DNA from: Phytophthora sp. 'mugwort'
Lineage: Eukaryota > Oomycota > Peronosporomycetes > Peronosporales > Peronosporaceae
Assembly: GCA_033558025.1 (NCBI GenBank)
Contig: JAUCEF010000002.1
Location: 2,852,001-2,916,000 of the forward strand
DNA length: 64,000 nt
Direction of reading: 5' to 3'
How positions within the stretch are numbered: the stretch's first letter is position 1; the number at the start of each line of letters is the position of its first letter. A model generated the notes under the pieces. That model was not told the origin of the DNA, did no database searches, and worked only from the letters and a program-made list of their open reading frames with translations. Below, piece after piece: positions 10,200-21,999 of the stretch. The position numbers and the translations under genes were made by a program.

Positions 10200-13100
10200 C
10201 ACGACCAAACTGCTTGTGGCCCCTCCTGATAAACTTGTCCTTTGTTGTGGTACCTTGGTGATAAACATCCGTGATTATATTGCCCGAATTACGCTAGCCC
10301 TGGTAAATCTACAGATTTGTTGCTCTGTCGCGTCCGTAAGGTGTCGAGCTGTATACCCGGGGTATACTGCCATTCCTCAACCAACCACAAAATCCCCCCT
10401 TCCAATAAAATATCCAGGCTATGGTAGACATGGCGGCGCGCACCACGCAAAAGCACCTTTGGTGGTGGACGTTGTCGATGAATTTGGCAGCGATGAACGT
10501 GAGAGTTTTGGTGACGATGCGAGGCAGCGAACGCCAGGCCAAGCTGGCAATGATACGGCAGAGACGACTACCAGCACCAGTGAGGAGGGCGCCTCGTGTT
10601 CACGCATAGCCGCGCCGTCAGCAGAAATGGAATTTCTATCGTGGGAATCTCTGGATACCTATCTCGAAGCGTATCAGGCGCTATCATTCCAGGTGGGCCT
10701 CCAAAGGATATTCCCCCATTGTCTTAACTATCTAATCGATGTATGCTACAGGTATTCAGGGTTTTACAGCAAACACAACGGTGAAGCAGCGCAATGCCAA
10801 GATTCAGAAGGACGGATCTAAGGCTCCACGGCTTTTGAGAAGTACGCGAAGACCTTCGTATGCATACGCTCGGGGAAGTACAACTCCAAAAGCAATGGTA
10901 AACGGCCTCACCAGGAGACTCGGTCTACGGGTTGCAATACTCATGTACGTTGGAACGGTACTACTCGTGCTCGTTCGTTCTCGTTTGGGCACATTTATGC
11001 TACTAGAAGAGGAGTAGGACTGACCTGTTCTCTTGTGCTTGTAGATCAACACGTGCGCTCGTATCGTAGATAAATCTACCCAGAAGTTCGCAGTCACAAT
11101 TACCAAGTGCGGACTGGAGCACAACCACCCCCTGAGCGAGCGTGCTTTCAGGTGCCACCTCTTCAATCGCATTTATCTGGACGATCGCACGCTGCGCATA
11201 GTCGATGAGACCCGCAAAGCAGGTGTTAAAACCAACAACGTTCTCAAGTTCATCGTCGAAAACTCAAACAGCCACCCGACTCCTCAGAAGGTGCAGAACA
11301 TGGTTCGCAATCTGAAGGTTTGCGAGAATGCTAACGGGCCAACCACTACCACGAGGAGATTGAAAGAGATGGATATCTGACTTTGGAGATGTGCCTGGAA
11401 ATGTGGGGCGCATTTGCGTTGACGATATCGACGGAAAGGTACGCACATAAGCTTCAGAGACCATTTTAAGTGAGCATGCTCATTGAGCAATGGCTGCTGA
11501 TTTTTAGGAAGTCGCCACTTGCATAATTCTCCAGACGAAGCACACGCGTGCGCTTTTCAACAGTTTCTTGAGGTTCTCCTCATAGATGCGACGCATGGTA
11601 CTAATCAGTCGAAGTACAAGGCGTTCTCGTTCAAGGCGCACGATACATTCGGTAAAGGTCAGTTCGTGCAACATCCTCTGATCCAGAACGAGCGACGAGC
11701 GGGCTCCAGCGTTGCTGAAGGCGCTTGAGGAGTTCAAGGCAAACAACTCTGCATGGAACAAGTTGCAGTCTGTGTTGATCGACAAAGGTTTCACTGAAAT
11801 GTCGGTACTCAAGTTGGCTTTCCCCGACGTCACGATTCTGCTGTGCCAGTTTCACGCACTTAAGTATCTTCGTGAAGAGATCGCGCCGTCTATCTACGGT
11901 TTTAGTTCGTGGCAAAAAGACCAGCTGAGAAGTGTGATGATTCTCCTTGTGTACACTAAGACTGCGGCTGAGTACGAGAAGCACCCTCGCTACATGCGTC
12001 ACCTCGCTTCGATGGACCAGTCCGGTGTGATAGAGGTCCAGCCGGGTGCAACTGGGCTCGAATCTGGTTAAAAGATTTCTGATTCGGGCATACTCGGGCA
12101 AGATCCGTATGCGCCCGAGCTCAACCAGCACCGTTCGTTGACTATTTTATGCGGAACTGGGACAATTGCCGACAGCTCTGGTGCTCTTATAAACACCAGA
12201 ATGCAGTCCCACTCGATAACAACACCAACAATCGGTTGGAGTACAACACTCAAGGAGGGGGTATACTCGTTTATGGAGTGGACGAGTGAATTGCGTCAAT
12301 AAAAACTTGCAAGAAAGACGTTTCATCGACGAGGTGTACAAGAATGTGAATATCCAGCACCCTAACTATGACGGAGATATGACAATTGTGGTAAATCTCA
12401 TGAGCGAGCTCGCGTGTGTATTGATCTACGGTCAGTATGCGTATGCACTGGGTCGCGCATCCTACAGCTTTTTCGAGGGGTTTTATGGTATGCGTTTCGT
12501 TAAAGTACTTCAAAGGATGATGGCGCGTTGAGCGAGTTGAATGCGGAGTACTCTATTGCGAAGCGCAACTGGAAGTGATCATGTTTATTTATGAGCACCC
12601 GGCTACTACTTTGCCGCCGCGTTTTCTTTCTTCGGTCTGCTTTCGGCAAAGAGATTGTGATACCAACCCAACTGATGCACCCAAGGTGGCCTGCGTCGAT
12701 GACACTACCATTCCCCGAAAAACGCATCAAAAGATGCAGCTTGAACGCAACAGCGTACCAGGCGACACGACCCGGCATAGCAGAAAAACGTGGGATTTGA
12801 AATTATTGGTCTTAGTGTTTATTCGACAGCAACACTGGCTATCATGAAAAAATGACACCGAGTGATAAAGGTAGCCCACCTGATTGAAAAAGCGCTATCC
12901 TGGTTCGACACATTCGACTTCGCGCTGAAGATGCCTACGTTACTCCAAATACAGACACAACCGGAACTGCCATCCAAGATGAAGTCGCTACCACTCCTTT
13001 CTGCAAAAGTAAGTGTTTGCATCGCTTCTAATAATTATATCATGCTAGCGATATGTAATTTATTGCAGGTGGGCATTCTTGTCGTCGTCGCCAAACCATC

Positions 13101-13576
13101 TTGACAGAAGACACAATCTCCAGCGTCATGGAAACGCTGTTTGGGCCAAGGCCGGACATCATCGTCGTTGAGCGAGTCTAACCGGCGCCGTCAGAGACGG
13201 TATCATGTCTACTCAGCGCGGGCACGTCAGGGATATTTTCAGAGGAGTAGCAGGCAACAAGATCCTGATCCCAATCAACTCCAACAGTAACCACTGGTGC
13301 TCCATTATGATGGATACTTCTCTCAAGGAAGTGTTTATCTATGACCCGATGTCACCGAGCTATATACTGGCTGTACGGCCGTCGCAGAAGTGCTCGTGAC
13401 TCTGTTACCAGTTGCAGCCCCAATGGTCTATCGAGCGCGATCTTACACGTCTGAACTTAGTGTTCAAGCCGACAGCTACAACTATGGCATGTACATTCTC
13501 CTCACTTTCGAAATCTTGACCAAATTGCCATGCTCAATAGGAAGGAGCTCCAGCTTTTGCGGTACAAATATGTAGC
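10200..13576 (+). mobile_element. Decayed MULE transposon with Ulp1-like protease, copy 2
   Basis: Plus-strand counterpart of the element at 3.9-6.9 kb and more complete. The order is: a 5' terminal segment (10,200-10,280) that matches 6,818-6,896 in inverted orientation; an acidic N-terminal frame (10,216-10,821); a FAR1-like DNA-binding region (about 10,820-11,270, with KCGLEHNHPLSE); the transposase core (IDATHGTNQSKYK about 11,585; HDTFGKGQFVQH; 11,712-12,071 with FTEMSVLK and FPDVTILLCQFH); a helical part (12,286-12,531); and the Ulp1-like domain (13,205-13,399 with HWCSIMMD; 13,390-13,575 with QADSYNYG). Frames are broken several times. The 3' boundary is placed at the stop after the Ulp1 block; terminal inverted repeats were not resolved. 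Confidence 0.75.
13205..13575 (+). pseudogene. Ulp1/C48-type protease fragment of MULE copy 2
   Basis: Two overlapping plus-strand frames encode KILIPINSNSNHWCSIMMD with a following YDPMSP strand (13,205-13,399), then QADSYNYGMYILL (13,390-13,575). The His block and the downstream Gln block match copy 1. The catalytic Cys position reads TAT (Tyr) where a TGT Cys codon would be expected. A frameshift lies near 13,390. Confidence 0.6.
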
Positions 13577-14640
13577 GATGTCCATTTGAGCTCAGTATAT
13601 ATCTTCTGGCATTCACTATATATCATGTGTCGCCCCAGTTTCATCGACACTGCCATCAAATTCGATATACTGTATACAACGGACACTCATCATTTGATCA
13701 CGACAACTCTTTCTTTTTGAATCGAGTACGTTCAGGCACCACACGCATGATCGGGTAGTGTTGCCTCGTCAAATGTGATCCCATTCGGTCAAAAATGAGT
13801 GCCTTTTAGAAGATAACGCATTTAGAACACACAACCAACAGATACTTACATTTGCTTTTGTATGATAAGGCATACCTTTAGTGGAACATTGCATAGATAG
13901 ACCAGCCGCGCTTTGCTTGGCTGGGCGCCCCCTTCGACGTCCTCGCGGTTCGCTTCGCTCGCTATAATAAGATTGTACGTTCGAGTGAGTGCAATGCGCG
14001 GCTCGCTGAAGAGCTCGGCGCTGGGCCCACCTCCGCAAATACCTCGCGCCCTGCTTCGCGGCCTCCCTGCATGGGTTTGCTATGGCTATGCGCGCTCGTA
14101 CCCACCCGCCTTAGTTAACAATCGTGTCTTTTATGTTTTCTGTGTTGTATGTCGCCCCTCATATTGGTGTGTTATTCAGGGACTTGTCTGTGTTTCTAAT
14201 GTTTTCTGTTTTTAAAACGGCACGTGTTTGCTGTGCCCATCTAGCCTCGTCACAGTTTTGGTTTACACTGTAGTTTTGTATGAAGGTACCCCATCTTCCT
14301 TTATCCGAGCCCTCTCGAGGACCGATGGCATCGGGGAGGTACACCGACAGAGCAGGGCGCGCTGTCGACAGCGACCCTAGACTATGCACATTCCAAATTA
14401 TCAAAAGTTGTAGTTACCACACGGATGGCTCGCAGTCCTCACAGATTTCTTGTCTGGCTGACGGCCACGTACAACACAGCAGCACCAACACCAGCAAGAA
14501 ACTGGGCTTCTACGTGCCAAAACCTGCAACAACCGGGATAAATTCAAGAGGGAAGACCATCTACACGTCGAACTACAAGTAGCTTGCAGGAGGAACTTCG
14601 AGCTCATAGTCTGCGCCTTCACTCCGTGCAGCAACCCAGC
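13577..14640. other. Unassigned stretch between two MULE elements
   Basis: Short frames only, none with a recognisable motif. AT-rich tracts near 13,600-13,700 and 14,100-14,220 look like eroded intergenic or transposon-end sequence. Confidence 0.3.
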
Positions 14641-16400
14641 TCAATGGGATTTGCACCTGTCATCACCGCAACTACCTCGGCTTACTGCTCTTGCCAGGGC
14701 TTCGACGCCGCCTAGATTGGAACGGTCGTCAGTTTTCAGAGGAAACATTACGCCAGTTCCATGTGTCGTCTCCGCGTCCAATGGGTCTAGTGTAGACTCT
14801 ATAGTGCCGTGCAGGCAAGGCACTGCAAGGGATGGTACCAGCGGCTCATTGCCAGCGGTTCTGGAGACCTCTGCAGGTATGACGCACGACCCACTCGACT
14901 TGCCTCAAGATGACCAATCCTTCGTGCATGAGAGTATCCAACAGTTCAATGGACAGCTATGGAACCTGCCTTGCTTAGCGGAGCAAGTATTTTGGTTCCC
15001 TGCGGAAGATCATCGCGCGCTGAAGCGTTCAGCGCGTCAACATGGCTACGCCGTCGTGCACAAAGGGACATCTACTACAAGTGCCTCCAAAAGTGGTTCA
15101 TCCGCTACAGGTGCGATCAACATTATGCACCCAGGAGCCAAGACGAGCACTGCCTCTCACAAAGGCGACAGAATGTTAGCACGCGAAAGTGCGGGTGTCC
15201 CATAGAGGTTTGCCTCGTGCCTATAATCGATATGCACGACGAAATGGCTTGGAAGCTTTAACATCGGGCCTTACAATCGAACACATCATCCTCCGTCGTC
15301 GCATGCGGCATCACACCCGGTGCATCACCGAGCTACACGGACGGATGCTGTACGCTTAGCGATTACAGTCGACGGCGAGACCGGGACACCAGAAGAAGAC
15401 TCGAAGCTCTTCCTCGTCCCTCGCGATGTGTACAACGAGAGAACTCATGCAACTCACGCTGCACCGGGAGGGCTATCCAGGATAGAGTATCTCGTCCAGA
15501 AGCTAGGGGGGAGCCGTTTCAAGTCAACTGCCAGTATGACGACCGCCACCACTTGATGCATCTCTTCTTCGCTCACAACGATGCCATCGACATATATCGC
15601 AACAACTACGACGTTATCGTGATGGAATGTACGTACCGCACGAATCGGTCCAACGTGCCGCTGCTAAACATCGTAGGGGTGACAGGTATGAACACGATGA
15701 TACATATTGCCCAAGTTTTCCTTAGTGGCGAAGAGGAACCCGATTATCGGTGGGCTCTACGGCTGTTGTGCATTCTCCAATCTGAGCACGGATCCCTTCT
15801 CTGCCAGCGTTTTTGACGGATCGTGATTAGCGCTGCTGAATGCGCTCTAAGTGGTTTTCCTGTACACTCCGGCTTTGCTGTGCTTGTGACACATAATAAA
15901 AGATGTTCGGGCTCATGCACGGAGGGTTTCTTTCCCCCCAGAAAAGTCGCCTCCGACACCCGCCAACTCCAAGACTCAAAGACACACGAGACTTTTTTTT
16001 TCAAGCGTCTCTCCGCGTTGTGTATGCGACAACTGAAGAAGACTATATTTTCCGTAGACAAGAGCTACACTTGCTGTCTGCCCTTCAAGCCGCCTACATC
16101 GACGACGCGTGGCTTGGTATTTGGAAGCGACAAATTGTTCGTTATTGGACGGATCGGGTGTTTCACTTCGGAATACACGGCTACATCACGAGTGGAGGTC
16201 TACCACGCGATGCTGAAAAGCTGGCTAGGATCTTCCACCGGTGATTTGCTGACGATTCACACCCGGATAGAGCATTGGTGGCGACAGTCAATCAATAAAC
16301 ACTGAGTTCTTGTATCCAATGCCGAAGTCTACGTGTCGGTAAGATTTCGAGGAAGTTGTTCGCAGCCGTCGTCCGCAGCATTCATACCCACGCGTTGCTT
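14640..16400 (+). mobile_element. Decayed FAR1-type MULE transposon
   Basis: Plus-strand blocks in broken frames are typical of FAR1/MULE transposases. A DNA-binding region comes first (14,980-15,190; HRALKRSARQHGYAVVHKGT and a downstream C-H cluster). A catalytic-core start follows at 15,553-15,816 (LFFAHNDAIDIYRNNYDVIV, then TYRTNRSNVPLLNIVGV), with the YRTN pattern after the first acidic position. The late segment at 15,823-16,305 contains SRVEVYHAMLKSWLGSSTGD and LLTIHTRIEHWW, the helical element before the C-terminus in MULE proteins. A fragment at 15,320-15,556 links them. Stops and frame changes make it inactive. It differs in sequence from the MULE/Ulp1 family at 10-13.6 kb. Confidence 0.7.
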
Positions 16401-16735
16401 CGGTTGCGTGGAGTCTTTACAGCGTGTGGACAACTTATTCAGACCCTGCACGGGTTCCCACGAAGAAACCCTGGCATTCCATGGGATCACACACTACCAA
16501 AAGGAGCCTGGATGTGTTGGGTTACAACCGAGTGATTTTTACCCACACTGGTTGATTCGACGCCACCAAGCCCCACATGAGCTACCGACCCGCATGCTTG
16601 AGCCGGAACGAAGTCAAGATCGACGGTTCGTATAGCGTTAGAGCGCAGGACCCGACGCCACATAACTGGAACTGAACCATGCGGTACTCGACGTATTCCA
16701 TCTAACTTTGAATCGTTGCGTAATGTAACGGATCA

Positions 16736-17008
16736 ACACCTTTTTAACCCGGACCATAACACCACAACAGTATGTACCCGGACCATGATACCACAACAGT
16801 ATGTACTCAAGTCGACCACGATAGACAACAACGGATCCACGATAGACAACCTGGGTCCATAACACCGAACAAGAATGTAGTTATGCGGGTCCATGATAGG
16901 CAACACGGATCCACGATAGACAACCTGGATCCATGACTCCAAATCAGTATGTAATCATGCGGATCCATGATAGGCAACAAGAATCCACGATAAGCAACCC
17001 GGTCCACG
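16736..17008. repeat. Degenerate tandem repeat, period about 74 bp
   Basis: A run of related units contains GGATCCACGATAGACAACCT and (G)GGTCCATGATAGGCAACA blocks. The clearest pair of GGATCCACGATAGACAAC blocks starts at 16,833 and 16,907, 74 bases apart; shorter related pieces extend to both sides. The copies have diverged by substitutions. Function unknown; it lies between a MULE remnant and a pseudogene. Confidence 0.65.
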
Positions 17009-17099
17009 CCAGATGGCCACGATCAGTACTAAGGAAGGATAATTAACGAAGACTGAATACCAAGAAGTCTTTTTGAAGTCAAGTTATTATTCGACCCAA

Positions 17100-18335
17100 C
17101 TCGCTGCCACTGTCGATTCACATCCTTAATCATCAGCACCGACGCAGTTGTGCACATCGGAAGTACTTTTCTTGGCAAAATGACGCTTGCAATTCTCGCA
17201 GTATGCACCTTTGTCGTTGTTCTGCTTTCGCTTGGTCGCAATATTTTCCTTGTCGGGTTGTCGTAGCAGTAGCAGGCGTGGTTTGATAGCGACCGTTTGC
17301 TGTCGCACTTCTTGAAGAAATGCATGCATCGAAAGAACGCCCACACGACGCTCCACAACCCCGCGTCGTGGTCAACGTCATCGACGTTGACGCACCCTTG
17401 GATGCGAACGTTGCTCTTGGCACTTGCCACTTCTGCATGCGGTAGGTCACCACGATAGATGAGCAAGTCACCAGGTTGCATATCGTCGAGAACACTCCAC
17501 TTTTCTCGCAGAGCATTCCCCGTATATATCCCCGGCACAACGGTCAATATCGGATCAGGCTCCAGGACAAGCAGCAACGAAGCCTGTACCCACGACGTAT
17601 TAATTGTAGCTTCCGTGGTCTCACTGGATAGGAAAGCATGGTGAAGGTGTTTGGCCTCTGTATTTGGTTCCTAATCGAGTACGTTCAGCCGCTTAATCAC
17701 GCTCCAAGATGGATGCAGCTCCCGACAAACCGCTCCAGATCAAGCTGGAACGCGGGTGGACTGAAGTTGGGTCGGCTGTCATGTCGACAATCATTTGCCG
17801 CCGGCTCTGGTTGCGCAGCTGACGAAGCCATGTTCGCGGAGGACTTGCGCTAATTGCGCGGCGCACGATACTAACCTCTTCATTATTCATCATCCCAACG
17901 ACAGTTACGTAGCCTTCGTTTGAAGATGTTGACATTATCGACGCAATAGAAGTAGCATCACCGCCTCGCGCACTTAGTAGAGCGGCATAGTCTGAAGCGG
18001 GAACGCCGCCTGAGCACTCACACGGCTCAAAGTTTTTCTTACTGCTGCAACGACGACCGGCCTCGTCAGCAGGAGGATCACGAGGATCACCGTGGCTTTG
18101 AGTTATTGTACCGCAGTCTCAACGATCTCCCCGCCGACACTCGATTCGTCGGCGCGGTTGACGTTGGGCACGTCGGCTTCTTGGACCTGGGGCCGCTTCT
18201 TACTGCCGCGCGGCGCATCATTATCAAAGGCGGCGGTGCGTTTCCGCCGCTGCGTTGATCCTTGGTACGAGCTGACCGGTTGGAGTGCGCCTTGGAGTGC
18301 GGCGAAAGCGACAACGAAGGCAACGCCGGGCACAT
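17100..18335 (-). pseudogene. Broken gene with 2OG-oxygenase-like segment and C-terminal zinc finger
   Basis: On the minus strand an N-terminal part rich in charged residues (18,103-18,333; KKRPQVQEADVPNVNR) is followed, after a frame change, by a segment with a Cys cluster and a frame at 17,693-17,935 (NEGYVTVVGMMNNEE). Then comes 17,029-17,577 with QPGDLLIYRGDLPHAEVAS followed by NVRIQG. The GDL.I.RGDL.HA....N.R pattern resembles the C-terminal His/Arg part of Fe(II)/2-oxoglutarate oxygenases. In another frame the 3' end (17,126-17,356) carries CENCKRHFAKK...HNC, a possible zinc finger. In-frame stops and at least two frameshifts show it is broken. The oxygenase assignment is tentative because the first His and Asp ligands are not evident. 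Confidence 0.4.
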
Positions 18336-18429
18336 TTTTGATAGATTTTGCTACTACTGGAGGGGGTTGGCCGCTCTCTCAGCGATTGCAACCACCCTCT
18401 CGTATGGTATCAACCTTTGGCTTTTGTCG

Positions 18430-19715
18430 CCGACAATTCTCGTCACCTGCTTTCTGTCAATGTCCGGCTGCAGGATTGTACTATTTACCGCTGCCGACAG
18501 CGCAGGGTGCGCTGACAGTATCATCTCCCGATGGCATCGTGGTCTTGGCCGCTTGGAAGGAAACCAAGGCCGAGTGACTCATGTTACTTCAGAGTGCCCG
18601 GCTCCATCGATACGAGTGGGTGGATGGCCTGCTCTACTATCGAGTAGAGCCCCATGAACCCCCACGGGTAGTCGTACCAAACGACGAGGATCTTAAGTTG
18701 ACCCTTCCGGAGGCGCACGATGCGCCGTCCATCGGTCACTTGGCCCGCGAGAAGACCTTCCAGTCAGTCTCTCAGTCCTTTTGGTGGGCCCACTTGCACA
18801 GTGGGTCGCACAGTATGTGAAGACGTGTGAAACATGTCAGCGGGTAAAACCCGCCGGGCACGCCTCGGCTCTTTTGCAGAGGTTGCCCGTTCCAGCGGAC
18901 TGCTGGAAGTCGACGCGCCCTGGCTTCATCTTTGGACTTCCCGCCGATGGCCACGGAAATACCAGTGTCTTGGTGTTCGTGTGCCGTCTGAGCAAGATGG
19001 TACGACTTGCTCCGGTCAAAGATATCGTGACCGGGGAACAGGCCGCGAAGCTGTTCCTGGATGGCCCCCGTAATCATGGTCTGCCGGAGACAATTGTCTC
19101 GGATCGTGACCCGCTGCGTTTTAGCGAACGCTTTCAACTACTTGGAACAAGGAGCACATGTACACTGCCGATCATCCTCAAACGGATGGGCAAACGGAGC
19201 GTGTCAACCGTGTGCTTGAAGGCACTCTAGCAGCATCTGTGCAGAGGCTCTTCACACTTGGTTAGAACGTCTGCCATTAGTCGAGTTTGCACTCAACAAT
19301 GCGGTTCACGCATCGACCGGATATACCTCGTTCTAGCTGAATGGCTTACGCCATCCACGGGTGCCGCTGACTTTACGAGGCAACACACCGTCTTCAGTTT
19401 TAAGTGGGGGGAGGCTCGAAAAGCGCTTTCCTCCCAGGTCTCGGATATGAGATCGGTTTCCTTGCGGAAACTAGTGGGGTCTTTTATAGACACCAGGTTG
19501 AACGTAATCAGCCGTGTCCGTGATGCCATGGCAGCGGCACAGGACAAACAAAAGGAGTGCTCAGACAAACAAGGAAGAGAAAACTTAAACGTGTTTAATG
19601 TGGGTGACTTAGTCCTACTAGACAATAGGAACCTATCACTCGTGACGGTAAGTTCCGTTAGAAACAACAAGTTAAAGAACCGTTTCATTGGACCCTTTGG
19701 TGACCCACCCGACGC
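18430..19715 (+). mobile_element. Ty3/gypsy retrotransposon fragment, integrase region
   Basis: The plus-strand fragment starts in the linker before integrase (RLHRYEWVDGLLYYRVEP, about 18,600). An HHCC zinc-binding region follows (HDAPSIGHLAREKT, then CETCQR; 18,716-18,840), then an integrase core with recognisable strands (VFVCRLSKMVRLAPVK; VSDRDP about 19,100). After a frameshift the helical region (EFALNNAVHASTGY, about 19,280) is seen, then the C-terminal barrel (NVFNVGDLVLLDNRNLSL; KNRFIGPF, to about 19,700). Reverse transcriptase and protease are absent and no LTR is linked to it. It stops where an oppositely oriented gag fragment begins. Confidence 0.75.
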
Positions 19716-19782
19716 TCTAGGTGGGCCTTCTGAAACGGTACCAGGTTCCGCTGGGATCGGCAGCCTCGCAGGCCCTAGCTCT

Positions 19783-21768
19783 TCAAAACGAGGCTGCGAC
19801 TCTTCCCTCTGAGAGTGCCCAGAGGCCAGCAGCCCAGGTCCCTTGCGGGACAGCGGAATGGGCTCCAGACGAAGGAGCCCCGGCTGCGTACGACGAGTAT
19901 GAGCCATAATGATACGGCTGGGAGTACGCTGGAGCCGCTCCCGCCTTGGCAATAGGCCGCAGGAGGTTCTGAAGGTGGTATATCGCCCTCTGGACGCGGT
20001 TCATGGACACCCAAAGGGCATCCAGATGTCGGAAGGCCTCGTCCATGTTAAGGGTCCGACGGTCGTCCCGTACCTTCAAGGGCCGACAAGTCGTCGGCCC
20101 AAGGATCCCAGTGTTCCCGGCCTAGCGGCAGCAGCCCCGCCCTCATCAAGGCCAAGCGCAATCTCAAGTGAAAGGAATCGGCGACGAAGAGCGGCGTCTT
20201 CAACGGCCCGAGGTGGAGCCGAAGGCGGCACACCGGGCCTTGACACGGGGCCGTAGGGGTGGTGCCTCATACTCGTACTCGTACGAGGGCGCCGCCACTT
20301 CTCCCTGACCGTAATGGGGAGACCCACTACCACGTGGAGCGTGTGCTTTAAGAGCGCCGCGTTCACAGGAAGCGCCAGCTCCGCGTGAAGTGGAGGGTAC
20401 TCGGAGGCTGAGTGCTCCTGGGAGCCGATTGAACAACTCCAGGCTGATTGCTCGAAGGCTGTCGCGATCTGGGAACAGAATCGGCGGCGGCTTCGTAAAT
20501 AATTCGGGCTTTCTTGCCCGAACGAGGTGTGGTCGTAGTACCAAGACCATACCACGCTCATTATGAGCGCTAGAAGCAGAATGCTTTTGCATCTCTCGAG
20601 AAAACTGCCGTTTGCCTATCACATGGGCAAACTCAATACGGAGGTCTCGAAGGTCAAGGATGGCCCCCAACGTGAGATCCTGCCGGAGAATTTAAAGTTG
20701 TCCTTGTGAGCAGCACGTTGCTACCCACTTCCATAAGACGGACTCTGTCTCTTGGAAGGAGCCACAGTGTGGGGGACATCACGGCTGGATAGACCCACAC
20801 AGGTCGCAATCCCGACCGGAGCTCTGCCTTCTTTCGCCGGCTCATGAACTCCTTAAGAGGAGTGTGGTGCGGTGCCAGGAGCACGCATCGAGCGATGCTC
20901 TCATTCCGGAATAGGGACTGCTTGGCCACCAGGTGGCGCTCATAAGCGCCCTTAGCAGAGCGCCCGCCGAGTAGAACGCGAGGAGGCTGGAGCTGACCCA
21001 TGTAGGCGTCAGCTCCGTGGGACTCATCAGGAGGGAAGTACCCGGGACCGTAAGGCGGTCCCCACGGACAGGGGATAATACTTCACAGGCGAACGGGTCA
21101 CCGGGGCACGCACCCCCTTCTGACGAGCAGTCTGGTATTCTGACTGCTGCCCGTCGAGATCGTTAGAGATCTCTCGGTTGACTTGGCCCTCTTCCTCCTC
21201 GTCGGAAGAAGAGCTGAAGCGACCTTTGTTTGTATAAGTGATGGTCCCTAAATCTTCACGGAGTGGAGACCGGGAAGCATCCCGCCTCTTACGGCTGACT
21301 TCCGAGGCTGCTGGTGCCTTCGCAGCCTTAACGCGGGCAGTTGCCTCCGCGAGCGTCAAGTTCTTGATCGAAGAACGAGGTTTCTCTTCATCCCCCTTGG
21401 GTGAGCCTGGACTCCTCTGACATTCGAGCGTCTTAGGCTCACCGCCATCGTCGCCATAGTGGCTAGACAGCGGGGTACGAGACCCAAGAGAATCGGACTG
21501 ACTCGAGTCGTCGTCAGACGCTTTGACGAGCGGGATTTCATTATTACCCCAGGACATGGGAGATCTGTCCGAGTCCCCCTCATAGTCCACGAGGAGCTCT
21601 GGATCCTCCACAGGCAGCTCAGGCACTTTGGGAGTCACCTTGGATGCCACCTTGGTGGATACCTTAGCGGCCGAGCCTTTGCCAGACCTTAGAGCTCTTA
21701 GCCTGCTGCTTCGAGGCAACAGGCTTGGTAGGCGCTTTTGTATCGCTGCCAGATCGAGTCTTGGTCAT
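19783..21768 (-). pseudogene. Retrotransposon gag-like gene fragment, minus strand
   Basis: A minus-strand reading starts at an ATG at 21,768 (MTKTRSGSDTKAPTKPVASK), shifts frame near 21,700 into the long frame 21,027-21,719, then continues in other frames through 20,654-21,001, 20,200-20,670 and 19,783-20,079. Composition is Gag-like: basic and Ser/Pro-rich at the start, an acidic serine stretch (SSSSDEEEEG), then helical segments (LRDLRIEFAHVIGKRQFSRE; MDEAFRHLDALWVSMNRVQR) and a Tyr/Gly/Ala-rich end. No Cys-His knuckle is seen. Upstream (21,770-22,660) is leader plus presumed LTR, which fits the 5' end of an LTR element. The pol region is missing at the left end. Confidence 0.55.
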
Positions 21769-21999
21769 GCTTGAGGCTGACGTGGAAGCCGAGAAAACGA
21801 AAACACGGGAACGTGCTCGGGGCTCAAAAGGTAATGAGCCGGCTACGGAAACTAACCGCAGCGAAGTCGATCTAATTCGACTTGGAGAGTGAAAGGCGGC
21901 GACTTCTTTCACTCGCCCTGGATGGTCGGTGAACCGAACCTAAGTGGGGGAGGATGCAACGGGGTTACACGAAGAGTGCCAAGTCACTCTTCAGAATAG

